Positions 8,371 through 17,892 of a stretch of DNA of 64,000 nucleotides are shown here, in pieces. The DNA is taken from positions 151,593 through 215,592 of the forward strand of contig NZ_VFEV01000004.1 of the NCBI RefSeq assembly GCF_007858275.1, in the 5' to 3' direction. A model generated the notes under the pieces. That model saw only the letters and a program-made list of their open reading frames with translations. It made no database searches and was not told the origin of the DNA. Position numbers and translations under genes: made by a program. The DNA is from Pseudomonas proteolytica. Its GTDB lineage: Bacteria; Pseudomonadota; Gammaproteobacteria; Pseudomonadales; Pseudomonadaceae. The number at the start of each line of letters is the position of its first letter. Position 1 is the first letter of the stretch.

Positions 8371-9300
8371 TCAGCCGTGCAGCAGTTTCTCCAGGCCGGT
8401 CTTCAGCGGCGTCGCCTCAGGCAATGCGAAGCTCGCCGCCAGGCGCTGGTTATTAGCCCTGGAGTGCCGAATATCCCCTGAACGCGGCTCTGTGTAGCTG
8501 ACAGCCGGCAACGAGCCGACAATTTCCGACAGCGCCTGCAGCAACTGCTTGAGCGTGGTGGTGCGGTTCCAGCCGACATTGATCGCGCCCAGAGGCGCTT
8601 CGGCCATTTCCACCGCTTGCACCAGCACCGCCACCAGATCCCCGACGTACATGAAGTCCCGGGTTTGCTCACCGTCGCCGAATACGGCAATCGGCAGGCC
8701 TTTTTGCGCGCGCTCGCTGAAGATGCTGATCACCCCGGAGTACGGCGATGAAGGATCCTGGCGCGGGCCAAAGATGTTGAAGAAGCGGAAAATCACCGGC
8801 TCCAGGCCATGCTGGCGACGGTAGAAGTCAAAGTAGTGCTCGCTCGCCAGCTTGTCCGATGCATAAGGCGTCAACGGTGCCTTGGCGGTTTGCTCGTCGA
8901 TAGAGTCGCCTTCGCCGTTGTTGCCATACACCGCGGCACTGGAGGCAAACACCACGCGCTTGACCCCGGCCTGGCGCATGGCCTCGCAGACATTCAGGCT
9001 ACCCACGAAGTTGCTCTGGTGTGTACTGACCGGATCATCCACCGACGCCTGCACCGACGCGACTGCCGCCAGGTGCACTACGGCTGTCGCCCCCACCGCC
9101 GCACGAGCGACCAGCGCAGCGTCGGCCACGTCGCCTTCCAGCAGTTGCAGGCGCGGGTTGTCCAGCGCCAGGTTGCTGCGTTTGCCGGTGGACAGGTTAT
9201 CCAGCACGCGCACTGCATAGCCCTTGGCAAGCAGTGCATCGACCAGATTGGAACCGATAAAGCCGGCACCGCCAGTAATCAGTACGAGAGCATCAGACAT
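8371..9300 (-). CDS. NAD-dependent epimerase/dehydratase (nucleotide-sugar type)
   Basis: This is a 309-residue extended short-chain dehydrogenase. The Rossmann motif GGAGFIGSNLVDALLAKGY is at residues 10-28. The catalytic set is visible: Ser in VVFASSAAVYG, and Tyr and Lys in TPYASDKLASEHY. FRFFNIFGPRQDP is the substrate-loop signature of UDP-hexose 4-epimerases and related enzymes. It ends 11 nt upstream-to-downstream from hldE on the same strand, so it is likely co-transcribed with LPS core sugar genes. A GalE-like UDP-sugar 4-epimerase supplying O-antigen or core sugars is the best guess. Confidence 0.92.
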   Translation of the reverse strand: MSDALVLITGGAGFIGSNLVDALLAKGYAVRVLDNLSTGKRSNLALDNPRLQLLEGDVADAALVARAAVGATAVVHLAAVASVQASVDDPVSTHQSNFVGSLNVCEAMRQAGVKRVVFASSAAVYGNNGEGDSIDEQTAKAPLTPYASDKLASEHYFDFYRRQHGLEPVIFRFFNIFGPRQDPSSPYSGVISIFSERAQKGLPIAVFGDGEQTRDFMYVGDLVAVLVQAVEMAEAPLGAINVGWNRTTTLKQLLQALSEIVGSLPAVSYTEPRSGDIRHSRANNQRLAASFALPEATPLKTGLEKLLHG

Positions 9301-9311
9301 AGCGATAAAAC

Positions 9312-10748
9312 CTATTGAGCGGCATCGTTGGTTTGGCGGATTTTTTCGACAATCGCGGTCGTCGAGCTGTTTTCCACCAACCCCAGGACTTTGACCTTGC
9401 CACCATAGGCGTTGACGATATCGGCACCGACCACCTGGTCGACCGAGTAGTCACCACCCTTGACCAACACATCTGGCTTGACCTGGGCCAGGAGGTTTTC
9501 CGGAGTGCCCTCGGAGAAGCTGATCACCCAATCCACCGCGCCCAACCCAGCCAGGACCGCCATGCGCCGGTCCACGCTGTTGATCGGTCGGCCAGGGCCT
9601 TTCAGGCGGCTGACCGAAGCATCATCGTTGATCGCCACGATCAGGCGATCACCCTGGGCGCGAGCCTGCTCCAGGTAGGTCACATGGCCGGCGTGCAGGA
9701 TATCGAAGCAGCCGTTGGTGAAGACAATGCTCTCGTTATGGGCACGGGCATCGTCAATCGCCAGCAGCAATTGCTCCAGGCTCAACACACCACGCTCCGA
9801 GCCTTCCTCGCGCTGGATCGCGCGACGCAGTTCCGGGGCACTGATGGACGCCGTACCCAGCTTGCCCACCACGATGCTCGCTGCCAGGTTGGCCAGGGCT
9901 ACCGCATGGGGCAACTCCTCCCCTGCCGCAATCGCTGCCGCCAGGGTGGAGATCACGGTGTCGCCGGCGCCCGTGACGTCGAACACTTCCCGCGCACGCG
10001 CCGGCAAGTGCATGGCCGGGTGACCGGGACGCAGTAGGGTCATGCCGTGTTCGCCACGGGTCACCAGCAAGGCGCCGAGGTCGAGGTCGGCCATCAGGCT
10101 TGCGCCTTTGCTCACCAAGTCGTGCTCATCGACGCAACCGCCGACGATGGTTTCAAATTCGCTGAGGTTCGGCGTGATCAGGCTGGCGCCTCGGTAGACC
10201 GAGAAATCCTTGCCCTTGGGATCGGCCAGCACCGGGATGCCACGGGCCTTGGCGGCCTGGATCAGCATCTGGTGGTTTTTCAATGCGCCTTTGCCGTAGT
10301 CCGACAGCACCAGCACCTTGATGCCTTCGAGCAGCTCGTCGACCTGCTCACTGAGGGCCAGGGCGTCGGTGGCGAAGGGTTCTTCAAAGTCGATACGCAG
10401 CAACTGCTGGTGACGGCTCATGACCCGCAGCTTGACGATGGTCGGCTGATGGGCGATGCGCTGGAACAGGGCACGCACGCCAGCGCCGCGCAGGCTGTTG
10501 GTCAGGCTGTCGGCGGCTTCATCGTCGCCGGTCACGCCGACCAGGGAGGCCGGGGCGCCGAGGGCGGCGATGTTAAGGGCAACGTTGGCAGCGCCGCCTG
10601 GGCGGTCTTCGATTTGCTCGACCTTGACTACCGGTACCGGTGCCTCAGGGGAAATCCGTGAGGTACCGCCATGCCAGTAACGGTCGAGCATGACATCGCC
10701 GACCACCAAGACAGGGGCTTGATCGAATCGCGGCATGGACAACTTCAT
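9312..10748 (-). CDS. hldE: Bifunctional heptose kinase/adenylyltransferase HldE
   Basis: HldE phosphorylates D-glycero-beta-D-manno-heptose 7-phosphate at C1 and then adenylylates the product, giving ADP-heptose for the LPS inner core. The 478-residue protein has an N-terminal ribokinase-like domain (residues about 1-320) with the catalytic signature FDVTGAGDTVISTLAAAI. The C-terminal nucleotidyltransferase domain has TNGCFDILHAGHVTYL, where the HxGH motif binds ATP. The start MKLSMPRFDQAPVLVVGDV at 10748 is preferred to the longer frame from 10766, as it matches the known N-terminus. Position matches PA4996; msbA lies upstream on the same strand. Confidence 0.97.
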   Translation of the reverse strand: MKLSMPRFDQAPVLVVGDVMLDRYWHGGTSRISPEAPVPVVKVEQIEDRPGGAANVALNIAALGAPASLVGVTGDDEAADSLTNSLRGAGVRALFQRIAHQPTIVKLRVMSRHQQLLRIDFEEPFATDALALSEQVDELLEGIKVLVLSDYGKGALKNHQMLIQAAKARGIPVLADPKGKDFSVYRGASLITPNLSEFETIVGGCVDEHDLVSKGASLMADLDLGALLVTRGEHGMTLLRPGHPAMHLPARAREVFDVTGAGDTVISTLAAAIAAGEELPHAVALANLAASIVVGKLGTASISAPELRRAIQREEGSERGVLSLEQLLLAIDDARAHNESIVFTNGCFDILHAGHVTYLEQARAQGDRLIVAINDDASVSRLKGPGRPINSVDRRMAVLAGLGAVDWVISFSEGTPENLLAQVKPDVLVKGGDYSVDQVVGADIVNAYGGKVKVLGLVENSSTTAIVEKIRQTNDAAQ

Positions 10749-10853
10749 GGAGCAACCCACATACAAAATGAACAGGGGCGCGATATTAGCACAGGGAAAA
10801 GCATCGACCGATTCAATCCTGGCGGTCGATCCCAGCCCGGCGCCCCTGGCGCC

Positions 10854-12674
10854 TCAATAGGCATCCGTCACATGGGAGGGCGCCACTGGGTCGCCTTCTT
10901 CGAACTCCTTGGCGTGCAGGCGGGCGTAGTAGCCATTCTTCGCCAGCAACTCGACATGGGTCCCGCGCTCGACAATCTGGCCGTCATCCATTACCAGGAT
11001 CAGGTCGGCTTTCTCGATGGTGCTCAAGCGGTGGGCAATCACCAGGGTGGTGCGGTTCTTCACCACATGGTCCAGGGCCGCCTGGATATGGCGTTCGGAC
11101 TCGGTATCCAGGGCCGAGGTCGCTTCGTCGAGAATCAGCAGCGGCGCGTCCTTGAGCAAGGCCCGGGCAATTGCAATGCGCTGGCGCTGGCCGCCGGACA
11201 GCAGTACGCCGTTCTCGCCTACCAGGGTTTCATAGCCCTGGGGCATCTTCACGATGAACTCATCGGCATACGCTTCGCGAGCGGCATGATGCACCGCGTC
11301 GGTGGGCGCGCCAGCCAGGTCGCCATAGGCGATGTTGTTGGTCACGGTGTCGTTGAACAGGGTGACCTGCTGGGTCACCAAGGCGATTTGCCGGCGCAGG
11401 TTGCGCAGGGTGAAATCCTGCACGCGTACGCCATCGAGCAGAATCTGCCCCTGCTCATGCTGGTAGAAGCGAGGGATCAAGCCGGCCAGGGTCGACTTGC
11501 CGCTGCCCGAACGCCCCACCAGCGCGACCATTTGCCCAGGCTCGACGATAAAGCTGATGTCGTTGAGCACCTTCTTGTCGCTTTCCGGGTATTGGAAGCT
11601 GAGGTTGCGCACTTCAATGCGCCCAGCCAGGCGTTCATGCTCGATCATGCCCTGGTCGACTTCTACCGGCTCATCCAACTGCTCGAAAATACTCTCGGCA
11701 CCCGCCACACCCTTCTGGATGGTCGAGCTGACCTCGGAAAGCTGGCGAATCGGCTTGGGCAGCAGGCCAGCCATGGTGATATAGGCCACCAGGTCGCCAG
11801 GCGAGGCATCGCCGCGCAAATACAGGACCAGGAACATGACCACGGCCATCGCACTGTAGGTCACCAATTGCAGCATCGGCGTGTACACCGCGCCGGTCTT
11901 GGTCATCGCCAGTTGTTTCTCGGTATTGCTCAGGCTCGCCTGCTCGAAGCGCACCTTTTCATATTGCTCGCCGCCAAAGCTGCGGACCACACGGTAGCCG
12001 TGGATCGTCTCGGAGGCCACATGGGTCACGTCGCCCATGGACACCTGGATTTTCTTGCTCTGCTTGCGGAATTTACGGCTGGTGCTGTTCACCATCATGC
12101 CGATCACCGGCAGGATCGCCAGCATCACCAGGGTCAGTTTCCAGTTCATCCAGACCAGGGTGCAAAACAGGAAAATCACGGTCATGCCTTCACGGATAAC
12201 CACCTTGATCGCATCGGTGGCAGCCCCGGTGACCATGGTGACGTTGAAGGTAATGCGGGAAATCAGGTGGCCGGAGTTGTTCTTGTCAAAAAAGCGGTTG
12301 GGCAACTCCAACAGCTTGTTGAACAGCACCACGCGCAGGTCGTGGACCAACCCGAGGGAAACCCGGGCCAGGAAGAAGTTACCGAGGAACGAGCCCACGC
12401 CCTGCCAGGCTGCGATCAGCACGATCATCAGCGGCACGGTTTCCAGCAACTGCAACTTGCCAAGATAGGGGTTGCCGGGGAACAGGCTGGCCTCGGGGTT
12501 CGCCAGGCCATCGACGAAATACTTGAGGATGTAAGCGAGCATCGGCTGGGTCGATGCGAAGATCAGGAACCCGACGATACTCAGGATGAACAGACCCACA
12601 TAAGGCCGTACGTAAGTCAGGAGGCGGAAGTAAATCGCCAGCGTCGACTGGGTTTTAGGTTCAGGACTGCTCAT
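10854..12674 (-). CDS. msbA: Lipid A/LPS flippase MsbA (ABC exporter)
   Basis: MsbA flips core-lipid A across the inner membrane. This 606-residue half-transporter has an N-terminal six-helix membrane domain (residues about 20-330) and a C-terminal ATPase. Walker A reads GRSGSGKST, the ABC signature reads LSGGQRQRIAIARALL, and Walker B with the catalytic Glu reads LLILDEATSALD. The H-loop His is in VIAHRLSTI. The protein functions as a homodimer. It is followed by hldE, as in P. aeruginosa (PA4997-PA4996), placing core synthesis and transport in one transcription unit. Confidence 0.97.
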   Translation of the reverse strand: MSSPEPKTQSTLAIYFRLLTYVRPYVGLFILSIVGFLIFASTQPMLAYILKYFVDGLANPEASLFPGNPYLGKLQLLETVPLMIVLIAAWQGVGSFLGNFFLARVSLGLVHDLRVVLFNKLLELPNRFFDKNNSGHLISRITFNVTMVTGAATDAIKVVIREGMTVIFLFCTLVWMNWKLTLVMLAILPVIGMMVNSTSRKFRKQSKKIQVSMGDVTHVASETIHGYRVVRSFGGEQYEKVRFEQASLSNTEKQLAMTKTGAVYTPMLQLVTYSAMAVVMFLVLYLRGDASPGDLVAYITMAGLLPKPIRQLSEVSSTIQKGVAGAESIFEQLDEPVEVDQGMIEHERLAGRIEVRNLSFQYPESDKKVLNDISFIVEPGQMVALVGRSGSGKSTLAGLIPRFYQHEQGQILLDGVRVQDFTLRNLRRQIALVTQQVTLFNDTVTNNIAYGDLAGAPTDAVHHAAREAYADEFIVKMPQGYETLVGENGVLLSGGQRQRIAIARALLKDAPLLILDEATSALDTESERHIQAALDHVVKNRTTLVIAHRLSTIEKADLILVMDDGQIVERGTHVELLAKNGYYARLHAKEFEEGDPVAPSHVTDAY

Positions 12675-12798
12675 GGGAATCCGCGCAAATCAGTAAGGCG
12701 CGGATCATATCACAGGCCTCTTCGCCCCAAAAAACATGAGCATGGGCCAGCTTTGCGCCAAGTCGGTTAAGATGACCGGCTATTGATGGGAGTCAGGC

Positions 12799-13455
12799 AT
12801 GCAAGTAATCGATCACAACACCTATGAGGCATTGCGTGCTGGCGCGCAGGTGCTGGAAGCCGATGGTTCTGGCGACAAGGTGCTCCGGTTGACCGATGGT
12901 TGCATGCTCAAGCTGTTCCGGCGCAAGCGCCTGCTCAGTTCGGCACTGTTCTACCCGTATGCACAACGCTTCGCCAACAACACCCGTGCACTACAGCAAC
13001 GGGATATCCCTTGCCCGCGCATCATTGCGGTGTATCGCATACCCAGCATTGCGCGGGATGCGGTGTACTACAGCCCGCTGGCCGGGGAAACCATCCGCCA
13101 ACTTAAACTCGCCAAGGCCGAGGCCGACGCCCTGCGTGAGCGCCTGGGCGGCTTCATTGCGCAATTGCACGAGAAGGGCGTGTACTTTCGTTCGCTGCAC
13201 TTTGGCAACGTGGTCCTGACACCGGAAAACACCCTGGGCTTGATCGACATTGCCGACCTGAGCTGCCAGGCCACCCCGCTGAGCCAGAGCAAACGGCGGC
13301 GCAACTTCAGCCACCTGCGGCGCTATGCCGAGGATCGGCAATGGCTACTGGGCGATGACGCCGGGCAAGCCTTCTTCAATGGCTATCGCCAGGCCTTGCC
13401 GGCGGGCAGTCAACAGGCGCCACTGATTGAGCGCCTGCGGCAACTACTGGACTGA
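12799..13455 (+). CDS. LPS kinase-like protein (PA4998 family)
   Basis: This 218-residue cytoplasmic protein has a small kinase-like fold related to the WaaP/InaA group. A region like the catalytic loop reads FRSLHFGNVVLTPENTLGLIDIADLS near residues 133-158: the usual HxD is altered to RSLHFGN, while an Asp in LIDIADL remains where the metal-binding Asp would be. It is divergent from msbA and has a GGGAG site before the ATG. Its context between msbA and a glycosyltransferase suggests a role in core LPS modification. Whether it is catalytically active is uncertain. Confidence 0.82.
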   Translation: MQVIDHNTYEALRAGAQVLEADGSGDKVLRLTDGCMLKLFRRKRLLSSALFYPYAQRFANNTRALQQRDIPCPRIIAVYRIPSIARDAVYYSPLAGETIRQLKLAKAEADALRERLGGFIAQLHEKGVYFRSLHFGNVVLTPENTLGLIDIADLSCQATPLSQSKRRRNFSHLRRYAEDRQWLLGDDAGQAFFNGYRQALPAGSQQAPLIERLRQLLD

Positions 13456-13457
13456 TC

Positions 13458-14930
13458 TCACTGGCCGATGACCAGTACCGTGGCGCCTCGGCGATTGGCG
13501 AAGCGCTCGACGATGCGCAGGTTGCGCTCGGCCAGCCAACCGGTGAGCCAGGGTTCGTTGCCGCGGGCTTCGATCAGGAAGTAGCGGAATTTATCCGCAT
13601 AAGCCGGCGACATGGCCACTTCCCGGGTCAATTGCTGGAGCTGATAACCGCGACCAGCGTAATAGCCGATACGGCCATCATCGAAATACGCCGGGACATC
13701 CGGCTCGACATTCGCCGCCATCCAACGCCCCGCCTCGACGTACTGGACCTTGCCGGGCCCGGTGGACACCACATTGGACAACATCACCAACAGGCAGACC
13801 GCCACCAGGGCCTTGCCCAGGCGCGGGAACTGCTGGGCAAACATCTGCATTGCCAGCGCCAGCGCCGGTACAAACAGCAGGTTCAAGAAGCTCATGTAAC
13901 GCACGTTCATGAACTGCTGCTGAATAAAGAACAGCAGCAACACCAACAGGTACAACACCGCAGCCCAGGCAAAAGGCCGGTACTCATGCCAGTAGAGCTT
14001 GATTGCCTGCCAGTTGCGCCCCCGTAAAAAAGGCACGGCAAAGGGCCCGCAAATATTCACAAAACTGATGACCATGGCCGCCAGGATGCCAAAAAAGATG
14101 ATGCGCCCTGTTTCATCCTGGGAGTACTTGTTGATCAGCGATCGGGAGAACTGCTCGCGCAGCAAATCAAACGACGCCAATACACTGTTTGGATTGATCA
14201 AGTCCAGATAGTAGGCAACGCGGCCCGATGAAAAACCACCCGTGGCCGAGACCAGCACCATACCCGCCACCACGCCCAGCAGCGGCAACGCGATGAATTG
14301 CAGGAGCGCCAGACGCCGCTCGCGAACCCACAGGCCAGGCAACTGCCACAGGCCCAGCGCCGGCAACAGCAATAACGCCTCCAGGCGGAAGGCTGCCGCC
14401 GCGACAATCGCCAGATGAATGATTGCCGCCCGCAGCCAGCCACCACGGGCCTGCCAGCGCATGGCCAGCCACAGCGTCAGGATGCAGAAAAACCAGAAGC
14501 CGAACTCGCGCAGGATCTCGCCACGAAACTGGTTGAACGCCGGCATCGCCAGCACCACCAGGCAGGCCCAGGGTGCAACCTGCACCGAGCGCTGGCGAAC
14601 GCAGTCAACCAAGAGCGCACAGGTGCCCGCTGCAAACAGTGAACACCACAGGTAAGCACTCAGTTCTATGGGCAGGGCTGAAACCGAATGGGTACCCGCC
14701 AGGAGCAGGGAGAACCAGGGCCAGTTGAATACCGCAAAGGCGGATTTCGGACCATGGTCTAGGACGTCCTGGGCAATGGTCAGGTAGAACGCAGCATCAC
14801 GCCCTACAGTCGCGGCACCCAGTACCGCGATCAGGGATAGCAGCAGGCTCCCAAAAAATGCCACTCGAACGGGATGCTCGACGACCACGCTCAAAGCCCG
14901 AGCCCACAACTTGCTGCTTATACCAACCAC
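13458..14930 (-). CDS. Polytopic membrane glycosyltransferase, GT-C type (putative)
   Basis: This 490-residue protein has about 10-12 hydrophobic helices spread over the first 400 residues and a soluble C-terminal tail. The first external loop contains GRDAAFYLTIAQDVLDHGP, in which acidic residues follow helix 1 as in GT-C enzymes of the ArnT/PMT group that use lipid-linked sugars. The C-terminal part has DDGRIGYYAGRGYQLQQL. It is convergent with the PA4998-like gene, with a 2-nt gap. It occupies the place where PAO1 carries waaL and wapR, so a role in O-antigen or outer-core transfer is attractive but unproven. The exact start is uncertain. Confidence 0.75.
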   Translation of the reverse strand: MVGISSKLWARALSVVVEHPVRVAFFGSLLLSLIAVLGAATVGRDAAFYLTIAQDVLDHGPKSAFAVFNWPWFSLLLAGTHSVSALPIELSAYLWCSLFAAGTCALLVDCVRQRSVQVAPWACLVVLAMPAFNQFRGEILREFGFWFFCILTLWLAMRWQARGGWLRAAIIHLAIVAAAAFRLEALLLLPALGLWQLPGLWVRERRLALLQFIALPLLGVVAGMVLVSATGGFSSGRVAYYLDLINPNSVLASFDLLREQFSRSLINKYSQDETGRIIFFGILAAMVISFVNICGPFAVPFLRGRNWQAIKLYWHEYRPFAWAAVLYLLVLLLFFIQQQFMNVRYMSFLNLLFVPALALAMQMFAQQFPRLGKALVAVCLLVMLSNVVSTGPGKVQYVEAGRWMAANVEPDVPAYFDDGRIGYYAGRGYQLQQLTREVAMSPAYADKFRYFLIEARGNEPWLTGWLAERNLRIVERFANRRGATVLVIGQ

Positions 14931-15089
14931 ACCCCCCCCTTAAAACCTGGCGTCACATCGTGTGCACAAGATTTGAAAACATATGTTCCAGAAAACCACT
15001 GCACCGCAAAAAACCGACGCCCAGTGATTGCAATCAAACCGGGCGCTGTACTGGTCATTCTCGGCGTAGCGTAACAGGCTATAAAACGC

Positions 15090-16016
15090 TTACTTGAACA
15101 GCAGCTGAAGCGCCTTGCGTGTGTACGACCAGCGCGTCAGGGCGCGCCAGTCTGTACGCACCGCCTGGCAGTAAAACTGCTTGGCAAGCGTGTACTCCCC
15201 GGCACTTAAGCAATTGCGAAACAAAGACAAGCAGCGCTGTGCGAGAAACGCACGGCGCAAGCCTTGCAGCTCTGCCGGCATACGTACCGGCGAGAACACC
15301 TCGTCCACCAGGCTCACGCCTGCCGCGACACTGTGATTGATGTCATGGCGCAAGCTGTCCCCATGCTTGTAGATCAGCGCCAGCGGCTGGTCGATGACCG
15401 TGCAGGGCACGCGCGCCAGGGCCTGGGCAAACACCGGAATATCCTCGGCGTTGCGCATGCGTTCGGGGTAGTTGCCCACCGCGAAGATGTCCCGGTGCAT
15501 GGCGCAGGCGCCATTGGAGATCGCGATGGTTTTGTCCAGCAAATACCCCCGCACCCGCTGGTAGGGGGTGGCCGGCAGCGGCTTGACGGCATGCAGGCGA
15601 CGCTTGCCATCTTCAAATACTGACCAGTGACCACCGATGATCAAGCGACTGTCGGGATGGGTGGCAATATGCTGCGCGACCAGGGCCAGGGCGCCTGGGG
15701 CCATTTCATCATCGGCGTCCAGAAACATCAGATACTGGCCCGCAGACTCTTCAATCCCACGATTGCGCACCGAGGCCAGGCCGCCATTGGGCTTGCGCAG
15801 GGCGCGGAATCGCCCGGGGTGCTTAGCCAACAGCGCCTCGAGCACCTGCGGCGTCTCATCGGTAGAGCCGTCATCAATCACCAACAACTGCGCATCGGCT
15901 TCGTCGAGTTGCGCCAGCACCGACTCAACCGCGCGCCCAAGGGTGCGCGCATAGTTATAGGCAGGGATGACGACGCCAATCAGTGCTTCAGTCAATGACT
16001 TGCCCTTCCACACCAT
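15090..16016 (-). CDS. Glycosyltransferase family 2
   Basis: This 308-residue GT-A enzyme starts its Rossmann-like fold at LIGVVIPAYNYARTLGRAV. It shows LLVIDDGSTDETPQVL and the metal-binding YLMFLDADDEM (DXD), with RNRGIEESAG between them. It probably adds a sugar to LPS core or another envelope glycan. It overlaps the end of the carbamoyltransferase gene by 29 nt if the ATG at 16014-16016 is used. An in-frame TTG at 15993-15995, with GGAAGG about 8 nt upstream, would start the protein directly at LTEALIG and is a credible alternative. Confidence 0.9.
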   Translation of the reverse strand: MVWKGKSLTEALIGVVIPAYNYARTLGRAVESVLAQLDEADAQLLVIDDGSTDETPQVLEALLAKHPGRFRALRKPNGGLASVRNRGIEESAGQYLMFLDADDEMAPGALALVAQHIATHPDSRLIIGGHWSVFEDGKRRLHAVKPLPATPYQRVRGYLLDKTIAISNGACAMHRDIFAVGNYPERMRNAEDIPVFAQALARVPCTVIDQPLALIYKHGDSLRHDINHSVAAGVSLVDEVFSPVRMPAELQGLRRAFLAQRCLSLFRNCLSAGEYTLAKQFYCQAVRTDWRALTRWSYTRKALQLLFK

Positions 16017-17742
16017 CTTTGACGACTAGGATGTCTTCCATGATCAGGTACTGCAGGTCCGAGCCGAAGAACATGTTCAGGGCGTCGGTCGGCGAGCAAA
16101 TCATCGCTTCGCCACGGCGGTTGAGCGAGGTGTTCAGGGACACACCGTTGCCGGTCAGCACTTCCAGCTCTTTCATCATGTCGTAGTAGCGCGGGTTGTA
16201 CTCGCGCTTGAGCACCTGGGCGCGGGAGGTGCCATCTTCATGGACCACTTCCGGCACGCGGGTTTTCCATTCTTCCGCCACTTCAAAGGTGAAGGTCATG
16301 AACGGGGCCGGGTGATCGACCTTGATCATCTGCGGGGCCACGGTGTCGAGCATCGACGGGCAGAAAGGCCTCCAGCGCTCGCGGAACTTGATCTGGTGGT
16401 TGATCCGGTCAGCCACGCCCACGGCGCTCGGGCAACCGATGATCGAACGTCCGCCCAAGGCACGCGGACCGAACTCCATGCGGCCCTGGAACCAGGCCAC
16501 CGGGTTGCCGTCGACCATGATCTGGGCGATGCGCTTGGGCATGTCCTCGATCTGGCGCCACTTCGGCTTGCTCGGGTGCTTGGCGCACGCGGCAATCACT
16601 TCCTCGTTGCTGTAGGACGGGCCGAGATAGACGTGTTCCATCTTCTCTACCGGTACACCACGGGCATGGGACACATAGGCCGCCGCACCTACCGCGGTGC
16701 CGGCATCGCCGGACGCTGGCTGCACGAACAGCTCCTTGACGTCGTCGCGGGCAATGATCTTCTGGTTCAATTTGACGTTCAGCGCGCAGCCGCCGGCGAA
16801 GGCCAGCTTGCCGGTTTCCTTGAGGATATCGCCCAGGTAATGGTCGATCATCTGCAACGCCAGCTTCTCGAACAGCGCTTGCATGCTGGCTGCGTAGTGG
16901 ATGTACGGCTCGTCAGCGATGTCGCCTTCGCGCTTGGGACCCAGCCACTCGATCAGTTTTGGCGAGAAGTAGAAGCCCTTGCCTTTCTCTTTATAGCGGC
17001 GCAGGCCAATGACGTTGGCGTAGTCGGTATTGATCACCAACTCGCCGTTTTCAAAGGAGGCCAGGCGCGAGAAGTCGTACTTGCTGGCATCGCCATACGG
17101 CGCCATGCCCATGACCTTGAACTCGCCATCAAGCATCTCGAAGCCAAGGAACTCAGTGATCGCGCCGTACAGGCCGCCGAGGGAGTCCGGATCGTAGAAT
17201 TCCTTGATCTTGTGGATCTTGCCATTCTCGCCATAGCCAAAGAAGGTCGTGGCGTACTCGCCCTTACCGTCGATCCCCAGGATCGCGGTCTTCTCCTGGA
17301 AGCCCGAACAGTGATAAGCGCTGGAAGCGTGGGCCAGGTGGTGCTCGACCGGTTCGATCTTGATCTTCTTCGGATCAAAGCCCAGTTGCTCAAGGCACCA
17401 GACAATCTTGTTGCGGTAGCGCTTGTAGCGACGGTTGCCCATCAGGATCGCATCGAGTGCGCGGTCCGGTGCGTACCAGTAACGCTTGGCATAGTGCCAG
17501 CGGGCCTCGCCGAACAAGCTGATCGGGGCAAACGGGATCGCCACCACATCAACGTCGGAAGGTTTGATACCGGCCTGCTCCAGACAGAACTTCGCCGATT
17601 CGTAGGGCATGCGGTTCTTTGCATGTTTATCGCGTACGAAGCGCTCTTCTTCGGCGGCCGCGATCAGCTTGCCGTCGATATACAACGCTGCGGAAGGATC
17701 ATGGCTAAGGGCGCCGGACAGGCCAAGAATCGTCAATGCCAC
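15988..17742 (-). CDS. Carbamoyltransferase, NodU/CmcH family
   Basis: This 584-residue enzyme is of the family that moves a carbamoyl group from carbamoyl phosphate onto sugars or other hydroxyls. The N-terminal ASKHA-like domain shows ILGLSGALSHDPSAALYIDG, EPVEHHLAHASSAYHCSGF (metal-binding His residues) and AILGIDGKGEYAT. The C-terminal domain shows WFQGRMEFGPRALGGRSI, a family signature. Position matches PA5005, next to the core-LPS cluster. In P. aeruginosa a 7-O-carbamoyl group decorates core heptose II, and this is the natural candidate. The start is GTG at 17742. Confidence 0.93.
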   Translation of the reverse strand: MALTILGLSGALSHDPSAALYIDGKLIAAAEEERFVRDKHAKNRMPYESAKFCLEQAGIKPSDVDVVAIPFAPISLFGEARWHYAKRYWYAPDRALDAILMGNRRYKRYRNKIVWCLEQLGFDPKKIKIEPVEHHLAHASSAYHCSGFQEKTAILGIDGKGEYATTFFGYGENGKIHKIKEFYDPDSLGGLYGAITEFLGFEMLDGEFKVMGMAPYGDASKYDFSRLASFENGELVINTDYANVIGLRRYKEKGKGFYFSPKLIEWLGPKREGDIADEPYIHYAASMQALFEKLALQMIDHYLGDILKETGKLAFAGGCALNVKLNQKIIARDDVKELFVQPASGDAGTAVGAAAYVSHARGVPVEKMEHVYLGPSYSNEEVIAACAKHPSKPKWRQIEDMPKRIAQIMVDGNPVAWFQGRMEFGPRALGGRSIIGCPSAVGVADRINHQIKFRERWRPFCPSMLDTVAPQMIKVDHPAPFMTFTFEVAEEWKTRVPEVVHEDGTSRAQVLKREYNPRYYDMMKELEVLTGNGVSLNTSLNRRGEAMICSPTDALNMFFGSDLQYLIMEDILVVKDGVEGQVID

Positions 17743-17770
17743 TGGGGTCTAGCCTCTTTTAGTCTGCATG

Positions 17771-17786
17771 CAGGCGCTGGCGCCTG
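17771..17786. repeat. Perfect palindrome upstream of the carbamoyltransferase gene
   Basis: CAGGCGC-tg-GCGCCTG is a perfect 7-bp-arm palindrome 29 nt upstream of the carbamoyltransferase start. It could be a hairpin in the 5' leader or a protein-binding site. No regulator can be named. Confidence 0.35.
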
Positions 17787-17892
17787 AAAAATGTGTGCTC
17801 CTCGCCTCGGCGAGAAAAGCTAAAGGGCGGGATTATAGCTTAAAAGCGGCAAAACGCCTCTAGCGGCAAATGGCACGGAGAAACAAGCGGTA

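Noticed and set aside
10671..12770. A 699-codon open frame on the plus strand
   Set aside because: It lies opposite msbA, which has full ABC-transporter motifs; the plus frame has a His/Gln-rich, low-complexity translation typical of antisense in GC-rich DNA.
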